Part shown: in pieces, positions 1-5,961 of the stretch
Layout: the number at the start of each line of letters is the position of its first letter
Position numbering within the stretch: the first letter of the stretch is position 1
Notes under the pieces: model-generated
What the model was told of the DNA's origin: nothing
Databases searched by the model: none
Seen by the model: only the letters and a program-made list of their open reading frames with translations
Made by a program: the position numbers and the translations under genes
Origin: Rhodospirillaceae bacterium
GTDB taxonomy: Bacteria; Pseudomonadota; Alphaproteobacteria; UBA8366; GCA-2717185
Assembly: GCA_002717185.1 (NCBI GenBank)
Contig: PBDC01000043.1
Location: forward strand, 28,695 to 43,052
Direction of reading: 5' to 3'
DNA length: 14,358 nucleotides

Positions 1-489
1 TTACCCGAAGCTAACCCAGTGGCGCGCATCCCGACCCTTATTACGGATGGCGGCGTGCCGCTTGGAGGCTCCACCCTGATTTGTCAGCATCTCAATCGCG
101 TGGCGGATGGTAAGAGTTTGATTCCTGACGGGGTCGCAGCTGAGCGCATGTGGTCCCTCTACGCCGTTGCTGACGGTTTAGTCGAAGCGCAGATCCTCAT
201 GCGAGCGGAAATGCTGCGTCCGGAGGACATTCGTTCCGAAGGTTTCCTCGATAAACAGCGCGATCGCATTGTGCGCTGCTTCGATTATATCGAGGGACGC
301 GCCGAAGAGCTGAACGGTCCGCTCGACCTGGCGCAAATCGCGGTAGGTATAGCCTGTGGTTATCAGGATTGGCGAGACTGGCTGGATGACTTTCGTCCCG
401 GCCGAGATTGCCTAGCGGTTTGGTACGCGGCGTTCGTTGAGCGTCAGGCGATGCGGGATACGGAACCTCAAGAGACCCCGGCGGATTAG
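1..489 (+). CDS. Glutathione S-transferase, 5' end cut by window edge
   Basis: The frame is open from base 1, and the residues before the first possible start (GTG at 19) already fit the family, so the true start lies upstream. The first visible stretch, ANPVARIPTL, is the end of the thioredoxin-like GST domain, with the cis-proline of the glutathione site in RIPTL. It is followed by GGSTLICQHLN, where the Ser after the loop normally contacts the glutathione gamma-glutamyl group. The rest is the all-helical C-terminal domain, including LDLAQIAVGIACGYQDWR, which is like the conserved folding motif of helix 6, and a WYAAFVERQAMRDT ending typical of bacterial GSTs. Such proteins conjugate glutathione to electrophiles or act as isomerases or reductive dehalogenases in the cytoplasm. 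About 50 N-terminal residues are missing, so class and substrate cannot be given. The next gene begins 155 bases on, with its own promoter candidate. Confidence 0.9.
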   Translation, partial: LPEANPVARIPTLITDGGVPLGGSTLICQHLNRVADGKSLIPDGVAAERMWSLYAVADGLVEAQILMRAEMLRPEDIRSEGFLDKQRDRIVRCFDYIEGRAEELNGPLDLAQIAVGIACGYQDWRDWLDDFRPGRDCLAVWYAAFVERQAMRDTEPQETPAD

Positions 490-493
490 ATGA

Positions 494-549
494 AGCAAAA
501 TATTTTTTTTTGCTGTCGCTGAAACAACACCGCTTCGGTCCGGTGGTTT
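494..549 (+). other. Inverted repeats after the GST stop, no clear terminator
   Basis: Two structures follow the GST stop. AGCAAAA (494-500) and TTTTGCT (508-514) are a 7-base inverted repeat around a T-run. CACCG (528-532) pairs with CGGTG (541-545), and the stem can extend by AAAC/GTTT across an AA bulge. The T-run lies before the stronger stem rather than after it, so this is not a standard intrinsic terminator for the plus strand. Transcription may still end or pause here. Confidence 0.25.
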
Positions 550-557
550 GTATAAGC

Positions 558-584
558 ACGATGATACAGACTTAACACCATCGT
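558..584. promoter_or_regulatory. Possible operator palindrome upstream of the class II aldolase gene
   Basis: ACGATG (558-563) and CATCGT (579-584) are perfect 6-base inverted arms separated by 15 bases. The right arm ends two bases before the candidate -35 element at 587, a usual place for an activator site. No regulator gene lies in the window, so this rests on symmetry and position only and could be chance. Confidence 0.25.
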
Positions 585-586
585 CC

Positions 587-615
587 TTGGCCTCATTGAA
601 TAATAACGGAATAAT
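587..615 (+). promoter_or_regulatory. Candidate sigma70-type promoter for the class II aldolase gene
   Basis: TTGGCC at 587-592 (four of six matches to TTGACA) is followed after exactly 17 bases by AATAAT at 610-615 (five of six matches to TATAAT). This would start transcription near 622 and leave a short leader carrying the ribosome binding site GAAGAGG just before the ATG at 645. It is a sequence match only. Confidence 0.4.
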
Positions 616-644
616 GGGACAGACATTGGGGAAGAGGTGGTGAT

Positions 645-1433
645 ATGGCGAACGCAATGTATGAGACGTTGGATGACGCTTCTCTGCGCGGCTCGGTGAG
701 CGACCCGGAATGGGCGGCTAGAGTTGAACTTGCGGCGGCGTTCCGCGTTGCCGTATCGCGTGACTGGAACAATACGACCGCCAATCACATGACGGCGCGC
801 ATTCCCGATCAGCCGGATACTTTCCTAATGAACGGGGGCGACTTCGCCTGGGATGAGGTCACGGCCTCTAACCTCTTGAAGCTTGATATGGATGGGAATG
901 TAGTAAGCGATACCGATCGCAAGCCGCGTCCAGCTGGCCTCAATTTTCATAGTGCCTTACAACGCGAATGCCGACATCTTGGCTGCACCATTCATATACA
1001 TGCCATGGCCGGTGTCGTCGTATCGGCCTGGGAGGAGGGGTTGCAGTTTTTCGACCAGGGCTCCTGCGGCGTCTACGGCCAGGTGGCTTATCACAACTTT
1101 GAGGGGATTGCCGAGGAGGAAGATGAGGGGCCGCGCATCATTGCTGACCTGAACGGCAAATACACGTTAATTATGCGCAATCACGGCCTGCTTTCTGTCG
1201 GCCGCACGGTTCCGGAAGCGATGGCCTATATGGACAGGCTGGTGAATGCTTGTGCTGTTCAGGAACGTATCCTAGCGACCAACCACGCGACACCGCGGCC
1301 TCTCTCTCGGGAGATTTGCGAGTCCACGGCGTCCCAGTTTGCCAAGCGGGCAGGTAATAGGCCAATTGGTGACGCCGAGTTCGAAGCCTGCGTCCGGCGC
1401 GAACTGCGCAAGGATCCGTCTTTTGAAACCTGA
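645..1433 (+). CDS. Class II aldolase/adducin-family protein
   Basis: A 262-residue cytoplasmic protein of the class II aldolase/adducin fold. Zinc-ligand motifs are present: H117 and H119 in IHIHAMAG and H180 in MRNHGLL. The segment RPAGLNFHSAL (96-105) aligns with the stretch that holds the catalytic Glu of true fuculose- or rhamnulose-phosphate aldolases (SSEWxxH), but Gly or Leu stands there and no acid is seen. The segment VAYHNFEGI is also more like the adducin-like subgroup than sugar-phosphate aldolases. It therefore probably binds metal, but may act as a decarboxylase, epimerase or other enzyme rather than an aldolase. The start is set by GAAGAGG, with the ATG 8 bases after it; an ATG four codons later is less well placed. 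It has its own promoter candidate and converges on the SDR gene at 1542. The substrate is unknown. Confidence 0.85.
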   Translation: MANAMYETLDDASLRGSVSDPEWAARVELAAAFRVAVSRDWNNTTANHMTARIPDQPDTFLMNGGDFAWDEVTASNLLKLDMDGNVVSDTDRKPRPAGLNFHSALQRECRHLGCTIHIHAMAGVVVSAWEEGLQFFDQGSCGVYGQVAYHNFEGIAEEEDEGPRIIADLNGKYTLIMRNHGLLSVGRTVPEAMAYMDRLVNACAVQERILATNHATPRPLSREICESTASQFAKRAGNRPIGDAEFEACVRRELRKDPSFET

Positions 1434-1487
1434 AGCATGAGTGGCTAATTGCGAATGAGAAGTTTGTTGTAAACGAACGTTGCATAA

Positions 1488-1502
1488 GACCGCCCTGCGG
1501 TC
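1488..1502. other. Short GC hairpin between convergent genes
   Basis: GACCGC (1488-1493) and GCGGTC (1497-1502) form a perfect 6-base stem with a three-base loop, between the ends of the convergent genes at 1433 and 1542. Neither strand has a following T-run, so it is at best a weak or Rho-assisted stop for both transcripts. Confidence 0.3.
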
Positions 1503-1541
1503 GCGGATCAAGTCCGAAATTGATGGTGTAGGGAGCGTTCT

Positions 1542-2315
1542 TTAATCCTCGGCTGCGCTTCTTATTTTCTGTTTTAGGCGCGTCATACCCTCGATCCAGC
1601 GTTCGGGATCGTCAGCCTTCTTGGCCCAGTAGGCACCGGCTGGTTCGTGCGTATAGATCAGGAAGCGGTCGTCGGCGATGCCATTCATGATTTTTGCGGC
1701 TGCCTCGTCGGCACTGATTACGCCGTCGCGCACGGTGCCGCTATCTAGGGCTCCTTCGGTCATTGGGGTGGCGACGCGGAGGGGGCAGACGACGGAAACG
1801 TCAACACCCTTTGGTCCCCATTCCACGGCAAGCCACTCCGCGAGGCCGACGGCGGCATGTTTGGTCGCCGTGTAGACTGCCGAATTCATCTGCATGAGGA
1901 TACCAGCCGCCGATGCAACATTGACGAGTTTACCGCCACCGCGTGAGGCCATCTGGGGGGCGGCTGCGCGGGCTGCGTAAAGATGTGCCATCACGTGGAC
2001 ATTCCACTGCTGATTCCAGTGATCGTTATCGTCACGCACAGGTTTGGGGCTAATTCCGGCGTTGGACACGAATAACTCAACTGGTCCCAGTTCAGCCTCA
2101 GCACGGTCGAATAGCGCGCCGATGGCCGCCTCATTCGTCACATCGGTAGTGGTAGCGAGACCGCCAACTTCCGCGGCCCGTGCTTCCAGCGTGTCAGCCT
2201 TTAGATCCGCCATGGCCACACCCTTCGCGCCAGCAGCCAGGAGCGCTTTCGATAGCGCAAAACCTATGCCGCTGGCTGCGCCAGTGACTACGGCGACCTT
2301 GCCGGTTACATCCAT
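1542..2315 (-). CDS. Short-chain dehydrogenase/reductase (SDR family)
   Basis: A 257-residue classical SDR, an NAD(P)-dependent oxidoreductase acting on an alcohol or ketone. The Rossmann glycine motif TGAASGIG is at 11-18 and NAG at 85-87. The catalytic residues N105, S135, Y148 and K152 (YTATK) are all present, so it should be active. Asp37 at the end of the second strand (MADLK) usually means NAD(H) preference. The region after the catalytic helix has CPLRVATPM in place of the common PGxxxTxM. The ATG follows GGGAG at a good distance. It lies 20 bases after the alpha/beta hydrolase stop, so the two are probably co-translated. Together with the hydrolase this suggests hydrolysis of an ester or lactone followed by oxidation of a hydroxyl group, but no substrate can be read from the sequence. 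Confidence 0.9.
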   Translation of the reverse strand: MDVTGKVAVVTGAASGIGFALSKALLAAGAKGVAMADLKADTLEARAAEVGGLATTTDVTNEAAIGALFDRAEAELGPVELFVSNAGISPKPVRDDNDHWNQQWNVHVMAHLYAARAAAPQMASRGGGKLVNVASAAGILMQMNSAVYTATKHAAVGLAEWLAVEWGPKGVDVSVVCPLRVATPMTEGALDSGTVRDGVISADEAAAKIMNGIADDRFLIYTHEPAGAYWAKKADDPERWIEGMTRLKQKIRSAAED

Positions 2316-2335
2316 TCTGAACTCCCTTTTTCGTT

Positions 2336-3181
2336 CTAACTCGCCAGGAATGTCCTGATCGCATCAATCTCGTCCGATGTGGTCAGTCCCGGGCAATGGC
2401 CGACGCCGGGTACCTCGTGGATCAACGAATTTGGGCCGGTTGTTGCCATACGCTCGACGACATCGGCGGGAAGTAGCTTCGATTCTTTGCCCCACAACGT
2501 CAGCACGGGACAGGTGATCTGCGACCATAGATGCCAATTATTTGTATCTTGAACCGGTGCGCCTATTTTCGAAAGCCCGGGATCGTAATGCAAAGTCCAT
2601 TGTCCATCCGGCAGTTGGCGCAGCGAATCTCGGCCAAATTTTTGCCAGCTAGCTTCGCCGAAGGGACCAAATGCGCTGCGCGTTTCGCGCACATGGGCGA
2701 TGCCTAATTTTTCGCTCTTAAAGCGCGGATCCTTTCCAAAATCCGCCTGGTTATGGCGGCGCCCCTCGGCCGGGATGAAAGGTCCGATATCATTCAGGAC
2801 CAGTTTGACGATTGGCGTGCCAGGCCGGCTGGCTAAACGCATGCCGATTATTCCGCCCATGGAGGTACCAATCCACACAATTTCATCGCCACCGCTACGT
2901 GCTAGTACTGCGGCGCAGACCGCCTCATAAACTTGATAACCGTAGTCGTTTTTTTCCTCGAGCCAGTCGCTGTCTCCTCGTCCTGGCATATCGATGGCGA
3001 GGACGCGCCAGTTGGAGGCGAGCGCAGCGGCGAGATCGTCGAAGTCTTGGCAATTGCGCGATAGGCCGTGCACGCATACCACAACCTTGGCATTGTCGGA
3101 CGTCCCCCATTCCCGATATCGGATGCGGAGGAAGCGGTTCGCTGCAAACACCTTGAGATTTTTGTCCGTGAAATTGGTCAT
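2336..3181 (-). CDS. Alpha/beta hydrolase
   Basis: A 281-residue alpha/beta-hydrolase-fold protein, probably an esterase, lactonase or C-C hydrolase in the cytoplasm. The oxyanion segment is VHGLSRN (38-43), the nucleophile S107 lies in the elbow GTSMGG, and H262 in GVGHCPG is the catalytic histidine. The usual acid motif of close relatives (RGxxSDLL) reads WGKESKLL here, with Lys in place of Asp, so E233 or an acid elsewhere, for example D131 in LNDIGP, must complete the triad if it is active. The start at 3181 (MTNF) was chosen because GGGGAAG precedes it. A start 13 codons upstream would run into the small decayed gene that ends at 3202 and has no comparable site. It is followed 20 bases on by the SDR gene in the same transcript. 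Confidence 0.87.
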   Translation of the reverse strand: MTNFTDKNLKVFAANRFLRIRYREWGTSDNAKVVVCVHGLSRNCQDFDDLAAALASNWRVLAIDMPGRGDSDWLEEKNDYGYQVYEAVCAAVLARSGGDEIVWIGTSMGGIIGMRLASRPGTPIVKLVLNDIGPFIPAEGRRHNQADFGKDPRFKSEKLGIAHVRETRSAFGPFGEASWQKFGRDSLRQLPDGQWTLHYDPGLSKIGAPVQDTNNWHLWSQITCPVLTLWGKESKLLPADVVERMATTGPNSLIHEVPGVGHCPGLTTSDEIDAIRTFLAS

Positions 3182-3201
3182 CGGCTTCCCCAACTGGCGT
3201 G

Positions 3202-3476
3202 TTACCGCGCGTCGACGCAATTATCGAGCAGAGGAACAGCTTCGCAAGTGATATTAAGTGCACGTAGCTGAATACGAAGGCTGCGGACGTCTTGGTTTTT
3301 CAGGCCACCGAAGGTCAAAAGCATAACCTCGTATTTAAGTATCGATTCCTTTGGCAAATTTAGGAGGATGCCGAGTTCCTTGGCCTCGCCCTTCCGCTGC
3401 CTTTATCTCTTGAGCTGTAAAGCCCCACAACGGTATCGAAAGCTTCGCCTGACATTAAATATGCGTCCTGGCCCAT
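3202..3476 (-). pseudogene. Frameshifted small gene, function unknown
   Basis: A hidden reading frame. An ATG at 3476 has a very strong ribosome binding site (GAGGGAGA, four bases before it) and begins MGQDAYLMSGEAFDTVVG. In this frame it stops at 3360 after 38 codons with an unlikely Arg/Ser-rich tail. From about 3417 a second frame reads GFTAQEIKAAEG, and from 3387 a third reads EAKELGILLNLPKES and stays open for 61 codons, through FGGLKNQDVRSLRIQLRALN, to a TAA at 3204-3202. Joined, these give a plausible soluble protein of about 90 residues, so two single-base shifts have probably broken it. The end lies 20 bases before the hydrolase start, in the same direction, which suggests it was the first gene of the hydrolase-SDR operon. 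The family is not recognised. Sequencing error or a chance frame are alternatives. Confidence 0.42.
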
Positions 3477-3703
3477 TGAGTCTCCCTCAGCTAAACCGAG
3501 ATGTTCGCTGGATAACTAGTATCGCTATGCATTAACTTGTTGAGTATAAATACAATTTCTTGTTGCTTTCCGCCAAGCGTGTTCAATTGTTTTGCAGGCA
3601 ACGCCACAACACCCAATTGTGTTGCGAGGGCATCCATAGCTGCAGCGGTGTAGTCGTTAATGCGGCGCGAGCCACCTGTCTAGAAGCGATGGGGACGTCG
3701 ATC
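3477..3703. promoter_or_regulatory. AT-rich intergenic region, likely leftward promoter with a repeated CAATTG motif
   Basis: These 227 bases lie between the enolase-superfamily stop and the decayed small gene, and no gene is seen in them. The left part is AT-rich; on the minus strand TATACT (3548-3543) could be a -10 element, without a good -35. CAATTG occurs twice, at 3584-3589 and 3614-3619, exactly 30 bases apart, about three helical turns. CAACAC (3607-3612) and GTGTTG (3619-3624) form a palindrome across the second copy. Both copies would lie upstream of the -10, as activator sites do. Direct evidence is motif symmetry only. Confidence 0.3.
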
Positions 3704-4795
3704 CTACGCCGCGAATGCAGAGATCGCCTTTTCGTCGAACCTCAAGCCTAGCCCCGGTTTATCTGGCAGGACCAATTCGCCATTCTCGATTAATGGGGTT
3801 TCTTCATAAAGCTCAAGCATCCAGGGCATGTATTCCACGGTAAGCCCATTCGGGCAGGCTGCGACGAGGTGCGCAAGGATTTCCGGCATCACGTGACTGA
3901 CTATCGGAAGGTTGAAAGCCTCCGCCATGCCGGCGATCTTCATCCAGGGAGTGACGCCGCCGGCGCGCACCAGATCGACCATGACGATATCGACGGAACG
4001 CGCTTCAATCATCTGTCGGAACGGTCTGATGCCGTATAGGTATTCACCGCCGGCGATTGGCGTGTTGAGTGCTGCTGTGACGCGCGCAAGCCCCTGATAA
4101 TCGTCCGCTACGGTGACGTCCTCCAGCCAGAACAAACCAATATCCTCAACACGGCTGCCGATATCGATTGCTTGCTCCGGTCGCCATCTCTGATTGATGT
4201 CACACATCAGGGTGATGTCCGGGCCAACCGCTTCGCGGACCGTGCGCACGCGGCGGATCTCGTCAGTTGGTGTGGGATTACCCGGCAGCGCCATCTGGGT
4301 CTTCATTTGTGTAAAGCCTTTCGTGACCAATGTGCGCGCGGCCTCGGCCACTTGATCATCGGTCAGGCCGCGTCGTAGCGCTCCTGATGCATAAGTGGGC
4401 ACCCGGTTGCGGTGGCCTCCGAGCAATTTCCAAAGAGGCTGACCCAACGCTTTGCCCTTTATATCCCATAGCGCGGTGTCGATTGCAGCGAGCGCCAAGG
4501 AATAAATGCCACCCGGACCAGCTGAGTTACCCGTTGTGTCCAACGTTTCGATGATTGCTTCAACGCGCATTGGATCTGCGCCGACCGTGAGGTCAGCTAG
4601 TTCCTCGACTGCTTTACACAGGCTGCCCGTCATAGCCCCGCCATAGAAGGTGAGCCCAAGTCCTTCGATACCATCATGCGTTCGTAACCGAAGGATGACG
4701 ACAGGACGAAAGCGACCTCTCTCTTCCGGCATATTCGCTAACGGTTCGTCTTCGGGAACCTTTAGGATTGTTGTTTCGTAGCTGGCGATTTTCAT
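3704..4795 (-). CDS. Enolase-superfamily protein of the mandelate racemase group, probable sugar-acid dehydratase
   Basis: A 363-residue member of the mandelate racemase/muconate lactonising group, with the N-terminal capping domain (about 1-120) followed by the TIM-barrel domain. The metal ligands are visible: D199 in CDINQRW, E225 in WLEDV and E251 in GGEYLYG. The D274-H301 dyad (MVDLVRAGG, SHVMPE) and E321 in VEYMPW are also as in mandelate racemase. At the second-strand KxK motif the protein has KTQ (165-167), so the usual second lysine base is Gln. The His-Asp base can still abstract the proton next to a carboxylate, so a one-sided acid-sugar dehydratase is more likely than a racemase. 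GAGGA precedes the ATG. It is transcribed away from the racemase-family gene at 4874 across 78 bases. The substrate, probably an aldonic or uronic acid, is not known. Confidence 0.88.
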   Translation of the reverse strand: MKIASYETTILKVPEDEPLANMPEERGRFRPVVILRLRTHDGIEGLGLTFYGGAMTGSLCKAVEELADLTVGADPMRVEAIIETLDTTGNSAGPGGIYSLALAAIDTALWDIKGKALGQPLWKLLGGHRNRVPTYASGALRRGLTDDQVAEAARTLVTKGFTQMKTQMALPGNPTPTDEIRRVRTVREAVGPDITLMCDINQRWRPEQAIDIGSRVEDIGLFWLEDVTVADDYQGLARVTAALNTPIAGGEYLYGIRPFRQMIEARSVDIVMVDLVRAGGVTPWMKIAGMAEAFNLPIVSHVMPEILAHLVAACPNGLTVEYMPWMLELYEETPLIENGELVLPDKPGLGLRFDEKAISAFAA

Positions 4796-4814
4796 GGGTA
4801 TTATCCTCGACCTG

Positions 4815-4839
4815 TGCGGTGATGGGATAGGCTACCGCA
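4815..4839. promoter_or_regulatory. Candidate shared operator in the 78-base divergent intergenic region
   Basis: TGCGGT (4815-4820) and ACCGCA (4834-4839) are perfect inverted arms with 13 bases between them. They lie near the middle of the short space between the divergent starts at 4795 and 4874. A single regulator bound here could control both genes. No regulator is encoded in the window, and no clear promoter boxes were picked out in so short a region. Confidence 0.35.
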
Positions 4840-4873
4840 GAGGCGACGACCACGCGAGAGAGGGTAGGCATAC

Positions 4874-5653
4874 ATGAAACTTTGGCTGCAGAGTGGCAGC
4901 GGCCTGTCGGCTGACAGTGCTACGACGTACGGAAAGCGTTACGAGGCGTCGGTCGCAAAACATATGGCGGCGGTAGCGCGTCCCGGCACGGAGCTGCAGA
5001 CGTTTGGTATTGAAGGCACGCCCTACGGTAAGGACCGCTACCGCGCTTCGCTGCACATAGTTACTACAGGTGTTATCAAAAGCGTGTTGCGCGCTGAAGA
5101 CCAAGGCTTTGATGCGGTAGCCGTTATCAACACCCTTGATCATGGGTATTACGAGTTGCGTGAACTGCTCGACATCCCAGTGGTGTTCATTACGGAAAGC
5201 TCGATGCACCTGGCCTGCCAGTTGGCGCCTTCCTTCGCATTCGTCACCCACAACGCCAATATGCAGCGCCACGTCGCCGAGCTTGCTAGACGCTACGGCT
5301 TGACAGATCGGTTCGTACCAGGTGGCAATCTCGGCCTGACCTATGAAGATTTCCCGAAGTTATATGCAGATCCGGCGGCGTATCTCGACCGCTTCAACGT
5401 TGTTGCTCGACAAACTATCGCTCGCGGCGCAGCGATGCTGATGGTGGCTGGAAACCCTTTCAATATGTTTTTGATCGACGAAGGAGTGCGTGACGTGGAT
5501 GGCGTGCCGGTCCTGGATTGCTGCACGGCGGCGATCAAAACTGCAGAGTTGATGGTTGATCTACAGGCGTTAGGCCTTCGGCGCAGTGCCAAAGGCCTGT
5601 TCGAGGCGCCTATCGCGGACGGCAGGGATGCGATCCGGGACCTGTATCGCTAA
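4874..5653 (+). CDS. Asp/Glu/hydantoin racemase-family protein with first cysteine replaced
   Basis: A 259-residue protein of the two-domain Asp/Glu/hydantoin racemase superfamily (also maleate isomerase and arylmalonate decarboxylase). The pattern AVINTLDHGYYELRELLDIPVV (81-103) matches the family segment that usually reads N/S-C-x-D-PGL, and DCCTAAIKTAEL (215-226) carries the second catalytic cysteine (C216/C217). At the first cysteine position stands Thr87. With only one thiol it is unlikely to be a standard two-base racemase; one-cysteine members are decarboxylases or isomerases, or use another residue. The start is supported by GAGAGAGGG 9 bases upstream. Its divergent partner is the enolase-superfamily enzyme, and both act next to carboxylates in their families, so they may work on related acids. 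Its stop is three bases from that of the convergent small gene at 5657. Confidence 0.82.
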   Translation: MKLWLQSGSGLSADSATTYGKRYEASVAKHMAAVARPGTELQTFGIEGTPYGKDRYRASLHIVTTGVIKSVLRAEDQGFDAVAVINTLDHGYYELRELLDIPVVFITESSMHLACQLAPSFAFVTHNANMQRHVAELARRYGLTDRFVPGGNLGLTYEDFPKLYADPAAYLDRFNVVARQTIARGAAMLMVAGNPFNMFLIDEGVRDVDGVPVLDCCTAAIKTAELMVDLQALGLRRSAKGLFEAPIADGRDAIRDLYR

Positions 5654-5656
5654 CGA

Positions 5657-5944
5657 TCAGCGTAGCAAGGCGTCAGTGATCTGGTCCCACTCTTCCTGCA
5701 ACGTTGCCGTGCATTCCGGCTTGTTCGCATTGCGATACCAGTAACCGGCGTTGCGCAAATCACCTTCGACACGATGTAGATAGGCGTGCACCCAGGCCCC
5801 GGTCTCGTCCTTCTGATCCTGTGCGAGTTTGTGCGCTTCATCCCAGTTGCCCTTAGCATCATGCCATAGCGCCTGAAGGGCTAGACCGAGCCTATCAGGC
5901 GGATTGTCATCAGCAACCGATCTTTTGAAAGCCGTGATATCCAT
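5657..5944 (-). CDS. Small conserved-looking protein of unknown function
   Basis: A 95-residue soluble protein with no signal peptide or membrane segment. It is rich in Trp, Tyr and charged residues and looks all-helical. The stretch ALWHDAKGNWDEAHKLAQ, then GAWVHAYLHRVEGDLRNAGYWYRNA, reads like two TPR-style helix pairs. I have a general impression of small hypothetical proteins of this type in proteobacteria but cannot name a function. The start at 5944 was chosen because AGGAGA precedes it by five bases; a longer frame from 6001 would run back into the glycerol kinase gene. It begins 17 bases after the kinase stop on the same strand, so it is probably expressed with it. Its end lies three bases from that of the convergent racemase-family gene, leaving no room for a separate terminator. 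Confidence 0.75.
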   Translation of the reverse strand: MDITAFKRSVADDNPPDRLGLALQALWHDAKGNWDEAHKLAQDQKDETGAWVHAYLHRVEGDLRNAGYWYRNANKPECTATLQEEWDQITDALLR

Positions 5945-5961
5945 GCTGTTCTCCTGCGTTG

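Noticed and set aside
500..511. T-run after the GST gene as an intrinsic terminator
   Set aside because: The T-run lies inside a weak AT stem and before, not after, the GC-containing stem at 528-545.
3182..3220. Upstream start of the alpha/beta hydrolase
   Set aside because: The 13 extra residues are Arg-rich, lack a ribosome binding site and overlap the end of the decayed gene at 3202; MTNF at 3181 follows GGGGAAG.
3560..3751. Plus-strand 63-codon frame near the enolase-superfamily stop
   Set aside because: It overlaps the end of a real minus-strand gene, has no ribosome binding site and no recognisable motif.
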